Source: Leptasterias polaris (lineage: Eukaryota; Echinodermata; Asteroidea; Forcipulatida; Asteriidae). Taken from it: a stretch of DNA of 64,000 nucleotides. The notes beneath the pieces are model-generated. The model saw only the letters and a list, made by a program, of their open reading frames with translations, had not been told where the DNA came from and did no database searches. Both the position numbers and the translations under genes were made by a program. Positions 13,060 through 26,029 of the stretch are shown one piece after another. How positions within the stretch are numbered: position 1 is the first letter of the stretch; each line of letters opens with the position of its first letter. The stretch covers positions 682,001 to 746,000 of the forward strand of contig JAZGTN010000008.1 in NCBI GenBank assembly GCA_037783415.1, read 5' to 3'.

Positions 13060-15235
13060 TAACATCAAGTGGACCTACAAAAATGATTGTGGATGTTTTG
13101 TACAGGCCCCAATTCAATCGTTCCCCTTATAAAAGCAACAGGTCCCATTGTTTGGAACAGATATGAAATCTTCTTGTTGGTTTTATTAATATCCTTCCAA
13201 TACTTTTGGCTAAGGATGGATAAATTCTGACAGAATAATTAATAAATATCCTTCTGGCTTCTGAATGTTTCTTTTAGTTTTAGCAAATAAATAGGCCTTA
13301 AGCCATGAGGTTTATTAATAAAATAAACATTATATTAAAGAGATGGTAAATCATTGGATTGAGTTTATTCTAATCCTCTAGTTCCCCAAAAATATACCAT
13401 CAGCTAACCTGCAAAAAACTCACTGAATTGTGAGATTTTCACAAACAAAAATTTGGTTCTTTAGAATACCTCATGCCCACCTCTCTTTGCTTGTGAGAGG
13501 ATAGAAAAAACATGTAAGGCCTCGTTAAAACAAAATTTGTATTTAATTGTCAATATACATTAATTTAATTTGGTTTTTTTTAAATCTATTTGTCTATTTT
13601 TTTATATATTACCACAACTTACATTTTTATATATTTTTTTAATCCCATCTAAAACTTTACCATGTCTTTAACGTAACTCTTTATTGGGTGCATTGGATTA
13701 GCTTCCCCGAGTCAACCCAGGTCTGACCCCATTGCAATTAAGTAGCTCTTTATGTCATTGTCATGGCTCAACCAGGTCAGACCAAAGTAACCTGGTTGGA
13801 GAGCAGTTTACTTAGGGATAGCACAGGTGCATGACGTCACGATGAAAAACTTTCTTAATGGCCATCATTTTGTTTGAAATTTAGCAGGACACTTTCACTA
13901 ATTTTTTTTTATATTTGTAAGCACGTACTTTTGTATCAATGTGGGCTTGTACAATAATTTAACGTTGCAGTTTTATCAGAAGAATAAACATTTTACGATC
14001 TTTTTGTAAATCCTTGATGGAAGTAATGCACACACAGAAAAGTAGTTACAGTCGGCTGTCCCTAAAATGCATTGGTCAGAATGCTTGGGGAAATTGTTGT
14101 TCAGTTAGGGGCTCACCCGGATGAGCACTTCCGGGTAGACACGGGCAAGCTAATCGATTGCACCCAATATCATGAAAAAATCAGTTCACTGCAAAAACTA
14201 GGGCGTTTAACTGAGTCACTCGGTATCTATATGCCACAAGTTGTGCACCACTAATATCAAGAGAATCAATTTAACACCCTGGTTTCTGCCATCTACTGGA
14301 TCACAGTTAGACTGAATAATGAGTTGACAAGACAAAGTCATATAATTCACCATGAAAATGCAATAAATCTAGAATAAAGATAATTCTAAGGAGGTTTGTT
14401 TGTTACTGCCTGGCAATAAATGGAAGTAACTCAGGGGCAAAGTTGTACTAAGTCTTGTAAAGTCTGGGAGAAAAATTAAACAAGTGCTTGTCAAGAGTCT
14501 TAGCATGACAGAGACCAAAAGCCATTGTTACAAATATTGTCCTTTAGAACGAGGAATATGTTTTTAATTATTCAATGATTGTAAGATACCAACTGTTTTG
14601 AAATTAGTATCTATTTGATGTCACTGGCATAGTGCAGGCCAGTTAATGGAAAACATACTTGTTTTTGTTGTACTTTCATTTTATTTCATTGTTTCATTGA
14701 TTCTAAAAGAATGCCTACAGTCAGTGCTAATCAAAACCTGTTTCTCTGTGAAGAGGTTACCCTCTTGAATGATTTGTAATCAAGATTTTTCTTTTGTAAA
14801 CAACAGTTAAAATAACCAAGAGAATTATTCACTTTCAGTGTCTTTGAACTGTGAATCCGATCAGGATTGGCATATAGAGGAGTACAGATAGTGGTAAAGG
14901 TTGAATGCAGAATAGTGCCCAGCATTCTAACAGATAAAGGAGAAGGGAGGTATAGTTTTTCTGTCTGTTTGTTTGTTTAGTAGATCTTCCCAACAAGGGA
15001 ACTGGGCAAAGCTTCGACAAGGGACATAGATGCCAATCTCTCTCATACAAACATTTGTTTTACGTCTTTAATTATGCAAATCAATAAATTGTGATTCAGT
15101 AACTAGTTTACAAAATGTTTTCCAGTCATTGTGAAATCAATGGTTAGCTTGGCTGGATTCGAACCCACAATCTTGTGATTGTAAGTCCTGCATTCTCACC
15201 ACTTGACCATGGTAGTGGTCTAGCCTTGATTTAAG
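13060..15235. other. Non-coding stretch
   Basis: No supported exon. A tRNA-like B-box block (GGATTCGAACCCACAATC) with a degenerate head sits near 15155-15225 and is probably an old SINE fragment. Confidence 0.4.
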
Positions 15236-15239
15236 GTTG

Positions 15240-15790
15240 AATGAAGAGTAGTGTCTTATCATCATTCTACCAGATGGTGGAGGAGGAAGGTATAGAGATG
15301 TTGAATTAAGACTAAAGTCTCAAAATTCCAACAGATCAAGGAGGACAGTATAGAAATATTGGCTTTGATGAGGGAGGAATGAAGAGTTGTGTCTCAACAT
15401 TCTAACAAATCAAAGAGAAGTGTATAGAAATATTGGCTTTGATTAAGGAGGAATGAAGAGTAGTGTCTCAACATTCTAACAGATCAAGGAGGACAGTATA
15501 GAGATATTGGCTTTGATGAAGGTTGAATGAAGAGTAAGGTCTCAACATTCTAACCGATCAAGGAGGAGGAACGTATAGATATATTGGCTTTGATGAGGGA
15601 GGAATGAAGAGTAAGGTCTCAACATTCTAACCGATCAAGGAGGAGGAAAGTATAGATATATTGGCTTTGATGAGGGAGGAATGAAGAGTAAGGTCTCAAC
15701 ATTCTAACCGATCAAGGAGGAGGAAAGTATAGATATATTGGCTTTGATGAAGGTTGAATGAAGAGTGGTGTGTCAACATTCTAACAGAAG
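15240..15790. repeat. Tandem repeat, about seven copies of a ~77-bp unit
   Basis: Units share GGAATGAAGAGTA, GTCTCAACATTCTAAC, GATCAAGGAGGA and TATAGATATATTGGCTTTGA. The last three units (15565-15775) are almost identical, while early units are diverged, the usual sign of array expansion from one end. Confidence 0.9.
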
Positions 15791-15799
15791 GAATGACAA

Positions 15800-18240
15800 G
15801 ACCATGATAACTGTAGTCAATAGTCCAAGAGTGGCAACTTACCTGCATTAAGATTTGAAATAATAAAGAAGCTGTGTGTATACCAGTGGACATTGTTCTC
15901 TATTCCTACAGCTCTCCCCCCACCCAAAAATAAGTTGATAAACATGTCTGTATAAACAAAGACTAATATTAGAACTTTTTAAGTATTTTTAGTACTAAAT
16001 ATATTTTCTTTATCATTTTTTGATATGAAAACATTGCACAAGAGTGATGAGGTTGATGGCTGTGCATCTCTTCATTGTATTGAAATCAAAGACATGTGCT
16101 TTGGGGGTCAAATCATATCCTTAAAGTTGACTTTGATAAGACTAGTTACAATGATGCAGCCATTGTACCACTAAGGTAGCATTTCTAATCATTTGCAATG
16201 CGTGTGATTTAAACTAATGTGGTAAACCTGACAGTTTCACTTGAAATCAACTGCTATTTAAAATGCATGAACTACTTCCTGAATACAGCACAATGAAATA
16301 AGCTAACAGTTTCAGAACACTTTATCTGAATTTGCTTTTGTTTTCTTTCACATGTATCAACCATAATATTGCTTGGAGTCATCAGAAACTAAGGGAGGTG
16401 GAATTTTGGAACAAGATGAAGCAGGGCAAGTGCATCCTGGGATGTTAACTTTCTTATCCATACCCACCTAATGGTTCCGTGTATAAATTGGTCGTAAATG
16501 CCTGAGCCCATTTGGCACACACACAAAATGGAGGGGCATTACACTAAACATGTATTTATTTACAGCTCTACAAAAATCAAACCCCAACAAATTACATTTG
16601 TTGGAACGAGTAGGAAATTCTTTTTTTTTCTCATAAAAAATTGATCATGTTTCATAATTCATGTCAATAGTCATTAGTAATAACAGTAATAATGGAAAAT
16701 TTAAATTTTTTAAATGAGCTCTCTCCCCACTAAATATTATTATTATTTTTTTTTTTTTTTTAAGTAATGAAAAAAAGTAGATTGCTATTTATTATTGATT
16801 TGATTTGATTTGATTTGATTTCTTGTTTTATTCCAAAAGGAACATATCCCATTACCCTGGGGAAGGGTTACAACAAAATTTAAAATATACAAATTGCAGT
16901 TTACATCATGACGGAGGAGTTAGCATAAGCATCAGTGTTAAACTAATTAATTTGAACATTGATTTCCTTTAAGTACTAAGCAGACATACCAATATACTTG
17001 GCAAAGCAATAGGGCCTATACAATACTTTTTTCCTGAGAGGTCATTTAAAAAAAAAATTAATAATAATAGAGTACTATGTTTAGGCAGTTTGTTTTATAA
17101 GCTTCAAAATGGTGTATGAAATGTTCTGTAACTTGAAGCAGCTTACCAAAATGAGACCTTTTAAAAGTTGAAAATAAGCACCGTTTGATAAGAAAGTGTC
17201 GGGAAAAAACACACAGGCATGAGAACGGGTTATGTTAAATAAAACTGGAAAATAGCGATTAACTATTAGGGTTTCAAAAAAGGCCTACAACATTTTAAGT
17301 GAGATGTTTCACGTTGCAAAATTCAGCCAGGACTTTTTTTTCATTCGCCGGTAGGACGAGTCACTCAAAAATTTGGGTCGCCCGCAAGTTTTTCCTTAGA
17401 CCACATGTATTAGGCCTAATGTACACAGTTTTCAAAGCGTCAGAAACTTCATATTTTTTTGATTATAAAATAAATCAATAAATAAAGCAAGTGAAGTTCG
17501 CAAACATGCGTTTTTGGATGATCTTATCCCCTAATTTCTGCCCTTGATAAATCTTTGTAATTAACAAACGTTTTCATGGATTCGTGATTTGAGGATCGAT
17601 TAAAAGACGCACAGCTGCTACTGATGGGTAGTAGAGAGCAAGGCATGCTGTCCAGAAAAATTGTGTGGTGAGAGCGATGAGTTTAATGAGTACAAGGTTA
17701 TAACTTTGCATTAAATATAACCGGAACGAGGTTGAGGTTAGCCTCCACTGCAGGCATCCAACCCCTTGAAATTTTAGTTATGCATTTCCCTACTCCCCTG
17801 CGCATTGTTGTAAGGAACATAGAGAGAGCCAGACTAATGCGTGTTTTAACGTTCGTATACTAAAATGAACAATCGCGATTGTAAGTGCAATCACGGCAAC
17901 ATTAAATCGTGACCATTTAAATCTTTATTGGGGTATTTTAACAATGACATTTCCACAATTTCCTAAACAAAACCATCACTCTAGAGACCACTCCCTCCCC
18001 CCTTGTCCCCAAAACTTGTTACCCGGATTCACATTGAACTTGGAGAGGAAACCACGGAACAGCGGGAAATTCTCATGCCTGCACACTCTATACAGGACAA
18101 CCACAACAAAACAAAAACAAAATAATGTACTTTCCGGAGCAACAATTTTCCCTCGATGTAACTTCAAGGGCTCATTACATTTTATTTACAGGCCACTGTC
18201 AAAAATAAAGGGAATATGAACGTGTACAAAGCTACATGAC
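15800..18240. other. Non-coding stretch with simple repeats
   Basis: Contains poly-T tracts and a short (TTTGA)n microsatellite at about 16795-16821. No gene recognised. Confidence 0.45.
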
Positions 18241-18246
18241 AGTAAC

Positions 18247-18618
18247 CAGGGCTCGAATTTGGGGAGAAAATCTACAAGACTACAGGGCTTGTAGCTCAAA
18301 ATCTTTACTGGACCAGACATTTTTTTACAAGACCAGATTCAAAATGTGAAGAAAAAAAAACTTGCTGCCACAGTTTAACATGCATTTAACTGCTTTTATA
18401 TAAACCAGAACTGAGACAAGTAAGGGAAGAGTATACTTGATTACTCATAGAATTGAAAGATAATTTATTAGACCCAAAGTCAACACTTGAACATAATGTG
18501 TTTCTGTTATTCAATTGAAAAACACAAGACCATCGGACTTGTTAGGTCATAAGTTTACTGGCCCGACACTAAAATTACTGGCCTCGGGCCTGTGGTCCAG
18601 TGTAAAATTCGAGCCCTG
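18247..18618. mobile_element. 372-bp MITE, TIR CAGGGCTCGAATTT (copy 1)
   Basis: Starts CAGGGCTCGAATTT and ends AAATTCGAGCCCTG-like, with CAGTAAC directly repeated on both sides (18240-18246 and 18619-18625, 7 bp). Nearly identical to 27447-27817 in the opposite orientation, so both are young insertions. Confidence 0.9.
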
Positions 18619-19072
18619 CAGTAACTGTCTGTTTCACACATTTGTATTGCTCAAAATCTGCATCAAGTCACCTTTATTCTAAGCTTCATGTTCAGAGTTT
18701 TCACAACGAGATGTTTATCAGTTTTTCTTTTTTGCAGTACTGCCAAAAACTGCCAGTGTTTGTCCTCCAACAAAGCTTGAAACTTCTTGGCAAAGTAAGG
18801 TCCAATGAAAAAACAACATGGCTGACAAACACAGTATAACATCGTGGAGGCTGCTGGGATATTACACATCCATATAAAAGGGCAATCAGGCATTTATCAA
18901 TGGTGCAATGTTTTTACGTTATAATAGCTACATGTATGTGATTATCCGTAGGTCGGTGTTTGAACATTCACGTGTACAACAGATAAATCTGTAGGTCAGG
19001 GGATATGGGTTAACTTCAGTAGTCTGAGAAAAGTCCAAGTTTAATTTGTTCTTACAGCGGTTCAGAAAGAAG

Positions 19073-19922
19073 TTAACCCTTTAGTCACTGTTCCGCCCGA
19101 AACCGCCCAGCCATTTACTCACTGGACCGCCCAAAACCGCCCGAGATTAAACAACACTTTGTATCTTGGGTTTTACACATGCTAGCGGGTTGCAGCATTA
19201 ACAGCCGTCGAAAGAGCGTGATCTAAAGATTGCGCCAGTCTAAAAATATCCCGTGGTCACCATTGACAAAAACCAAGTAATCTCCTTCCAAAGGTTCAAA
19301 GGTCGGAAATCTAGCACGACGTGTCAATGCTTCCCTGTGTGTGCGTACCGTATCGTATGTACAATGCATTACGCGCACACACGCACTATAATGTATACTA
19401 TGAAAGCGACGATGTTTCGCTGGGCTTTCGCCATGTTTTTCACACATTATTGAAAGGAGTTTACATTGTCGAGGAAATTTAATGTTATCCATAAGTAATA
19501 TAGACAAGATTGTTCATTTCTAAAGGTATGTTTTGATATTATTTCAATCACTTTGTCAACATTTTGTTCTTGTTTGAAACGATAGCAAAGTTGAAAAAGT
19601 TGTGTGCACAACTTTCCGTGAAACACTGACGCTAACGTAATGCAAACAAACAGTTGTCTATTTTCGTTGGTGTGTCAACATATTTACAATCTGAAAGCTT
19701 CAATTCAGTAAAAGCAAATACATATATGTGTGAATCATTCGAAAGATAATTTTATCCTCTACAAAATAAACCAAACTTGTAATACAAAAAAATAATTACA
19801 ATGGAAGTTATGATACGACTTCCAGATAGTGCATTAATTCGATGACTTTTCCCCGCCCTGCTCAGTGAGTAAATGACTTTGTTGAATTTGCTCGTAAGTG
19901 CTAAAGGGTTAACATCAAGGAG
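19073..19922. mobile_element. piggyBac-like TTAA element (non-autonomous)
   Basis: Bounded by TTAACCCTTTAGTCACT on the left and AGTGCTAAAGGGTTAA on the right, so both ends carry TTAA followed by CCCTTTAG. TTAA target duplication with a CCC-starting terminus is characteristic of piggyBac elements. The subterminal region has direct ACCGCCC repeats. No transposase ORF. Confidence 0.75.
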
Positions 19923-19924
19923 GT

Positions 19925-22905
19925 CAAGATTGATGCTTTTTTAAGTAGTAGGAGCAGTAGGTGAAAAAGACAGAGTCTTCTCCTATTGGACAATACCTAA
20001 TCAACCAATTTGTCATCATTTTCATGAAGCAACTAATAAAAAGTCAGAACATTTTTGCAAATCGGTTTTTGCAATAATTATTGTTACACTCATTTTCTGT
20101 TCAGATTTTCAGCAAGTTTCAGGACCTAACACACACACACAAGTTTCGTAAAGACAGTAATAAGCATGATGATGTGTCACTAAATTTGCTGTTTTGCATT
20201 TCCATGTGATGTATCACAATTCAACACTTTATCCAATGAAATACACACCACTGGCATGGTGCCAAACTTCTGTCTATTTAAGTTTAGCATTTTCATTAAA
20301 GGGACCTGTTGCCTTGGATTGGACAAGTTGGTCTAATAAAAAGCGTTTGTAACAGTTTGTTATAAAATGCATATGGTTAGAAAGATGTTTTAAAAGTAGA
20401 ATACAATGATCCACACAAATATTCCTCGAAATTGCGTGGTTTTCCTTTTACTTTGCGAACTAACACGGTCGGCCATTTAGTGGAGTCAAAAATTTGTTTA
20501 CTACAAAAATTTGTTTACTACAAAAATTTGTTTAACAAACTTGTTTACTACAACTACTCAAAAATTTATGGCTAAAAAGGGTGATAGTGGGAAAACTGGG
20601 ATAATGGGATAATGGGATAATGGGGGTCACATTAAAATCATGTATTACTCTACAACGGCTTACATCATTACAATTGTTAAAGTATTCAACTCTAATAAGC
20701 TTGCCTCAACTTGGATCAATGAGTCTTGATAATTTTAGCTCAGGTAAGATTTTTCTAAGTTGATGCACTGGTAGCATAATAGTAATGTTTTTATAATCAG
20801 TACTAATTACACTCCAACTCATGGATGTAAAATATCAAATATTCTGTGAAACAGCTATGGTCAGCAGTTTTTTCCCAGGAGGTGACCTATTCTGTACCTC
20901 GGAGTGAACTAAGCAACATTTTAACAATGTTTCTTTTTGTCCACCATCGATCTTAAACAAGTCCTTAAAAAAAACTCACCCAGATGGTAGAAAATTTGCT
21001 GCAATAAACATGTTAGTTGACAGACTTGCACATTTAAAAAAAATTATACCAAATTTAATAAACTCTCTCATGGAAGGAATTAAATTTTTATATCATATTA
21101 GTACATCAAACTTAATTGTTGAATTCTCTGATTTTCCCCTGAAATATGAGCAACAGATGCAAAAGGATACAATTGTTGCACTGAAGGTTTTGAGAGTGCA
21201 AAAAATTGTTGTATTTGGACCCTCTGGCTTGAAATGAACCAAAATGAATAAGCAATCATCTGTACTTGCTTCCTAGGTCGTCAGAGATAATCAACAATTT
21301 GCCATATCTTACAGGAATGTGATATTTCTTTGAGTTTTAACAGCAACTCCTTACTTTATGGAAACACCAACAAATATAACGGTGTGTGTGATCTGAAGTT
21401 CAGAACTTGCACAATCATCCCATGAAATGGTATTCATTCATTTGAGAGTTCTCTTGGAACAAACAATTTTTGTCTGTTTACTTCAAAATAGGTCTGACAG
21501 TATTTTCACTGGTATGTCTCCAGTGATTAAATAAAAAACATGCCTTAGATTGTGAACTCACCTGTCAAGATTCATACTGAAGATTGATGTCACAGCAGAA
21601 AGGTCTTTGATGACATCATACAGTGAGTACAGTCTCTTGATGCAGTCAATCACTGGCCTGGTATTCTTTTGATATTACTCAGTCCTTCCTCATGAAAACT
21701 GCCTTGTGTCTGGACTTGTTCAATTCATCAGCTTGACATCAATGAGTGGTAAAGGTTGCTTTTATCACATAGCTCATTAGACTCACTGCAACCAAAATAA
21801 CATTAAAACAAAAATTATGAATATTATCAACTACAGGTGATTCTTTAGGTTTCAGGTGGGACTGAGCTACTACAAAATGAGATTGTTGCCCTCAGAGTAA
21901 CGACCATTAGTCACTCAACTATAAAATGAACAACAAAACTATTGTTTGCATAAGATTAGCAATGCAGTCACAAAATGTACTCTTCTTTCGTTTCCATTAA
22001 CTTTGGTCACCCAAAGTCTTCCCTAATCCACCAGATTGATCTCTGGGTACAGAGATTTGGGTGGCTATTTACCAAAAGGACATAGATCAATTAGTGGATT
22101 TTGTACAGACTCGAGTTGGAACTCTTAATTAAATTTTGATTTTCCCTTGTTCTGCTTGTGTTTGATGGCTGGTGCTGCATGGCTTAACCAACACTGACAT
22201 GGCAATCTTGGATTTTGTAAATCAAATTGCTGCAACTTGAGCAAAGCAAGGTGCATTTGTATAATATACGCAATAGAGCATCGCTGAAATAGCCATTAAT
22301 CCAATGGGCGGGGCATAATTGGACTGGTCCATTGATGTATAGCAGGTATTTTAATCAAACTCACCTATTGAAAGCATTGCCAGACATGCACTCTTATATT
22401 AAAATGTGTCCATTCCAGTTAGCTTGAGTTCTCAGTTGTTGACTCAAGCTCTAGGATCAGCAGAGTGTGGGTTCAGGTCCCTGGTGTTGCTACTTGTACT
22501 TGTGTCTTTATAAGCAAGCCAATTAACCACTATTGCTTGTCCTTCAGTTGGGTATTACAGCTGTTATAAGATTCCATAGTTTGTGTAAAGCATTCATGTT
22601 CAGTTGTGTTCACTCACAACTCGGCCTGCTCAATTTACTCAAACTGCAAACGCAACAAGAAGTGTTGAACAGTACTTCAGCAGATGCAGATTTGACTTGT
22701 GGTATCCAAGAGCATTGACATTTGTTAGCTTACCGACCACACAGTGATTCTATCTGGAATTAGAAAACAAATAATATTCTTGTTAATGGGCATATACTTG
22801 GCATGAACAGGAAATAATATTTAGCATTAAGCTGATACTGGGGGAAAGGGGGACCACAAGTATAACACCAATACAGAAAAGAAAAGCCGGTTAATGGGTA
22901 GCCTT
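19925..22905. other. Non-coding stretch
   Basis: Short GGGATAAT microsatellite at about 20600-20625. A TTAA-plus-GGGACCTG block near 20296 resembles a MITE end but I could not find its partner. No host exon supported. Confidence 0.4.
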
Positions 22906-22911
22906 GATCAA

Positions 22912-22921
22912 GTAGTTACCC
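22912..22921 (+). repeat. Target site duplication, left (GTAGTTACCC)
   Basis: Exact 10-bp direct repeat with 25877-25886 immediately outside the inverted termini. Confidence 0.85.
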
Positions 22922-23062
22922 TAGTCTTGGTGCAAGACGTCCCTGTTCTGTATTTCCACGATCCGCCCCATTACAAATTGCCGCCAATAGAGGGCGCTAT
23001 CATTCCACGAACCCGCTATCACCCACGAACCGCTATCACAGGAACGTCTTGGGAATCTCGTC
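22922..23062 (+). repeat. Left TIR of the 2955-bp element
   Basis: 141 bp, inverted match to 25717-25876. Contains short internal repeats CCACGAACCCGCTATCA and CCACGAACCGCTATCA. Confidence 0.92.
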
Positions 23063-23636
23063 GAGTATCACGTGATACAATCGCTGTGACCTATATCTGC
23101 ATATTCACATTGAGGTCACAACGGCAATACGCAAGCGCACGAACAAAAATTTTAAGCCGCATAACGACCAACCAGACTGGTCACGCTGCTGTAGCAGACG
23201 AAATTGTATTGTCTACTATACTGACACACTGTGTGCTGTTCTGTGTAGCAAGGACGGTCGGCCTCTTTCGTGATTTTTTGCAATTATGACGGCTAGCTTT
23301 GCTGGCGAATAATGGCCTCGCGATACTCATCACACCGTACGAAAAAGGGCGGATGGTGTATAGTTTGTAACCGGCAGCTAGTAACTTGTAAGAGTTACAC
23401 CACCTTTACTAACGAAAGCCAAGAAAAGGGCTTCATCAAAGATTTAAGTGAGATTGTCGGCGAGGACCGGTGATCGAACGAGTCTGTTTCACAATATTGG
23501 TACGGTCTGCCTCAAATATAAATCAAAATTTCCCTTAAGTACACACTCAATGTTGGAGTATGATGGGTTGATGAAGCTGTCAAGTAGAAATGCATTAATT
23601 AGGGGTTCGTATGGTGTTCCATGTGCCACTCCTTTC

Positions 23637-24455
23637 CGACGCCTTTTCAATTTTGTCCGTCGCCTTTTCAATTTTGTCCGTCGCCTTTTCAATTTTGTCC
23701 CTCGCCTTTTCAATTTTGTCCCTCGCCTTTTCAATTTTGTCCCTCGCCTTTTCAATTTGGTCCCTCGCCTTTTCAATTTGGTCCCTCGCCTTTTCAATTT
23801 GGTCCCTCGCCTTTTCAATTTTGTCAGTCGCCTTTTCAATTTTGTCAGTCGCCTTTTCAATTTTGTCAGTCGCCTTTTCAATTTTGTCAGTCGCCTTTTC
23901 AATTTTGTCAGTCGCCTTTTCAATTTTGTCAGTCGCCTTTTCAATTTTGTCAGTCGCCTTTTCAATTTTGTCAGTCGCCTTTTCAATTTTGTCCGTCGCC
24001 TTTTCAATTTTGTCCGTCGCCTTTTCAATTTTGTCCGTCGCCTTTTCAATTTTGTCAGTCGCCTTTTCAATTTTGTCCCTCGCCTTTTCAATTTTGTCAG
24101 TCGCCTTTTCAATTTTGTCCCTCGCCTTTTCATTTTTGTCCCTCGCCTTTTCAATTTTGTCAGTCGCCTTTTCAATTTTGTCTGTCGCCTTTTCAATTTT
24201 GTCTGTCGCCTTTTCAATTTTGTCCGTCGCCTTTTCAATTTTGTCAGTCGCCTTTTCAATTTTGTCCCTCGCCTTTTCAATTTTGTCAGTCGCCTTATCA
24301 ATTTTGTCCCTCGCCTTTTCAATTTTGTCCGTCGCCTTTTCAATTTTGTCAGTCGCCTTTTCAATTTTGTCCGTCGCCTTTTCAATTTTGTCCGTCGCCT
24401 TTTCAATTTTGTCAGTCGCCTTTTCAATTTTGTCCCTCGCCTTTTCAATTTTTCC
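23637..24455. repeat. 21-bp minisatellite, about 39 copies
   Basis: Unit TCGCCTTTTCAATTTTGTCC plus one base. Because 21 is divisible by 3 and most frames lack stops, several 280-360 residue open frames appear on both strands; these should not be taken as genes by length alone. Variation is concentrated at two adjacent bases (CG, CC, AG, TG). On the minus strand the frame reading A-T/R-D-K-I-E-K keeps most variants synonymous (ACG, ACT, ACA all Thr). A related shorter array lies at 44473-44662. Confidence 0.97.
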
Positions 24456-25340
24456 ATCGTGGGTCCACGTGACTACCAGGTGACTATCCATCAAAGTACT
24501 CGGCATTATCCTGATTTATTCCAGTTGATTCCAGTACATTAGCATTAAGTGCATTGGCCTGATTATGATGGATTCAGTAGGCCTACAGTTGCAAATGATT
24601 GATTTTGGCGGATTTGTATGGTTTCTAGCAAAAACACCTAGGGAGTTGGGTCTAATTAGAGGAGAAACTTAAAAATATATATATATACTGGTGGATATTT
24701 GAAGAAAAAAAACCCTGTCCTATCAGTGTGAATGTTTATTACAATGCTTTACATTAATTATCATATTTAGTTGAAATGTTCACTGATGAAATATTTATGC
24801 TTACAAATGTATAAATGTGGGCATTATACTTACAATAAAAAGGACCATTTAAAATTGTTCAGCTAAAATAACAAATATAATGTAACAGTAACAGAACAGT
24901 TTTCTACAAACTGTTTAACTTTTATGACCAAGTACTGGTTGTATAGTTTAATAATACCTGATACATGTACATGCATGGAGGAGTGCCAGTTTTAATCATA
25001 TTTGACACCATACATTTTCTTTATTTTTGTTTTCAAAGGAAAAGATGTAGATTCAGCATGATAGTCTTGGTTGTGTTGGATAATGTGAGACAACTACACT
25101 CAGTACATACTTCCTTGCCTTAAAAGCACAAATGTGAGGTTCATCCTCCAAAATGTAATAATGCGTACACAACAGTAACATTAAATCACCAGGGGCTGAT
25201 TTTACAAAGAGTTCAGATTGATCTTAACTGTGTATTATTAATCTTAATTGATAAGCAATGTGTGATGTCACAATACAAATCACTATGGCAAATAACTTCA
25301 GATAAATCTTAGTAAGTCCTTTGAAATCGACCCCAGGCCT

Positions 25341-25395
25341 TATAGTAATAACATTATTTGAATACATACTGTATTCAAATAATGTTATTACTATA
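25341..25395. repeat. Perfect hairpin, 25-bp arms, 5-nt loop
   Basis: Arms TATAGTAATAACATTATTTG... and its exact complement around loop ATACT. Lies inside the 2955-bp element. Confidence 0.95.
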
Positions 25396-25716
25396 TACTA
25401 TAACTTCTATTACATTAACTGTCAACTTTTACGGCACGCTCCGCCATTACGCACAAACGACAGCAAAATACTATTTTAAATAGTTCTATGGGTTACTACG
25501 TACACACGCCGGTGTCGGTCGACGGGTACGGCGACAAGTTCCATTCATATTCCCCACACACGATTCCATGTGCAGCCACAATACAATAATAGAGATCAGT
25601 GGTTCACAAACGCGGCAGTTCAGGTACTAAACTCATCACGTGATTTTTTTCTTGCAAAGAAATTATGCAAATTTCTACGTCACAGCGGAATGTCCCTGGA
25701 ATTTTCCAGGCAGTTT

Positions 25717-25876
25717 GACGAGATTCCCAAGACGTTCCTGTGATAGCGGTTCGTGGGTGATAGCGGGTTCGTGGAATGATAGCGGGTTCGTGGAATGATA
25801 GCGCCCTCTATTGGCGGCAATTTGTAATGGGGCGGATCGTGGAAATACAGAACAGGGACGTCTTGCACCAAGACTA
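25717..25876 (-). repeat. Right TIR of the 2955-bp element
   Basis: 160 bp, inverted match to 22922-23062 with one additional 19-bp internal unit (TTCCACGAACCCGCTATCA). Confidence 0.92.
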
Positions 25877-25886
25877 GTAGTTACCC
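25877..25886 (+). repeat. Target site duplication, right (GTAGTTACCC)
   Basis: Exact copy of 22912-22921. Confidence 0.85.
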
Positions 25887-26029
25887 TTGCATGGAGTCCA
25901 TAAGGATGATACACAGTTGCACACAGTTCCCTTTTTTAAATGGTATATTTTGAGCGGACTGATCAAGTTCTGTCATCCAGGAACTTTACACTGATTTGTG
26001 GGCCAGTTCCCTTTGGTATTTTGTGCTAA

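Larger units (their letters stand above)
22922..25876. mobile_element. 2955-bp TIR transposon carrying a 21-bp minisatellite
   Basis: Terminal inverted repeats of 141 bp (22922-23062) and 160 bp (25717-25876) begin TAGTCTTGGTGCAAGACG and are identical except for one extra 19-bp unit in the right arm. GTAGTTACCC lies directly outside both ends. The interior has no transposase-like ORF; its only long open frames come from a 21-bp tandem array at 23637-24455. A perfect 25-bp-arm hairpin lies at 25341-25395 and a TAATAGAGATCAGTGG motif, seen elsewhere in the window, at about 25587-25602. A long TIR with a ~10-bp duplication does not let me name a superfamily; Mutator-like elements (8-11 bp duplications, long TIRs) are the closest fit. 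Confidence 0.9.

Noticed and set aside
14072..14254. 60-residue ORF starting MVRMLGEIVV
   Set aside because: Short, no splice context, no recognisable motif.
20296..20480. TTAA-plus-GGGACCTG block resembling another MITE end
   Set aside because: No second copy or opposite terminus in the window, so boundaries cannot be supported.
22894..23289. 131-residue ORF at the left end of the 2955-bp element
   Set aside because: It spans the TIR and has no domain-like features; the mirrored TIR gives a matching shadow ORF near 25.7-25.9 kb.
23448..24542. 364-residue plus-strand ORF with RLFNFVx repeats
   Set aside because: It is a by-product of a 21-bp tandem array with no stop codon in the unit; equally long frames exist on both strands.
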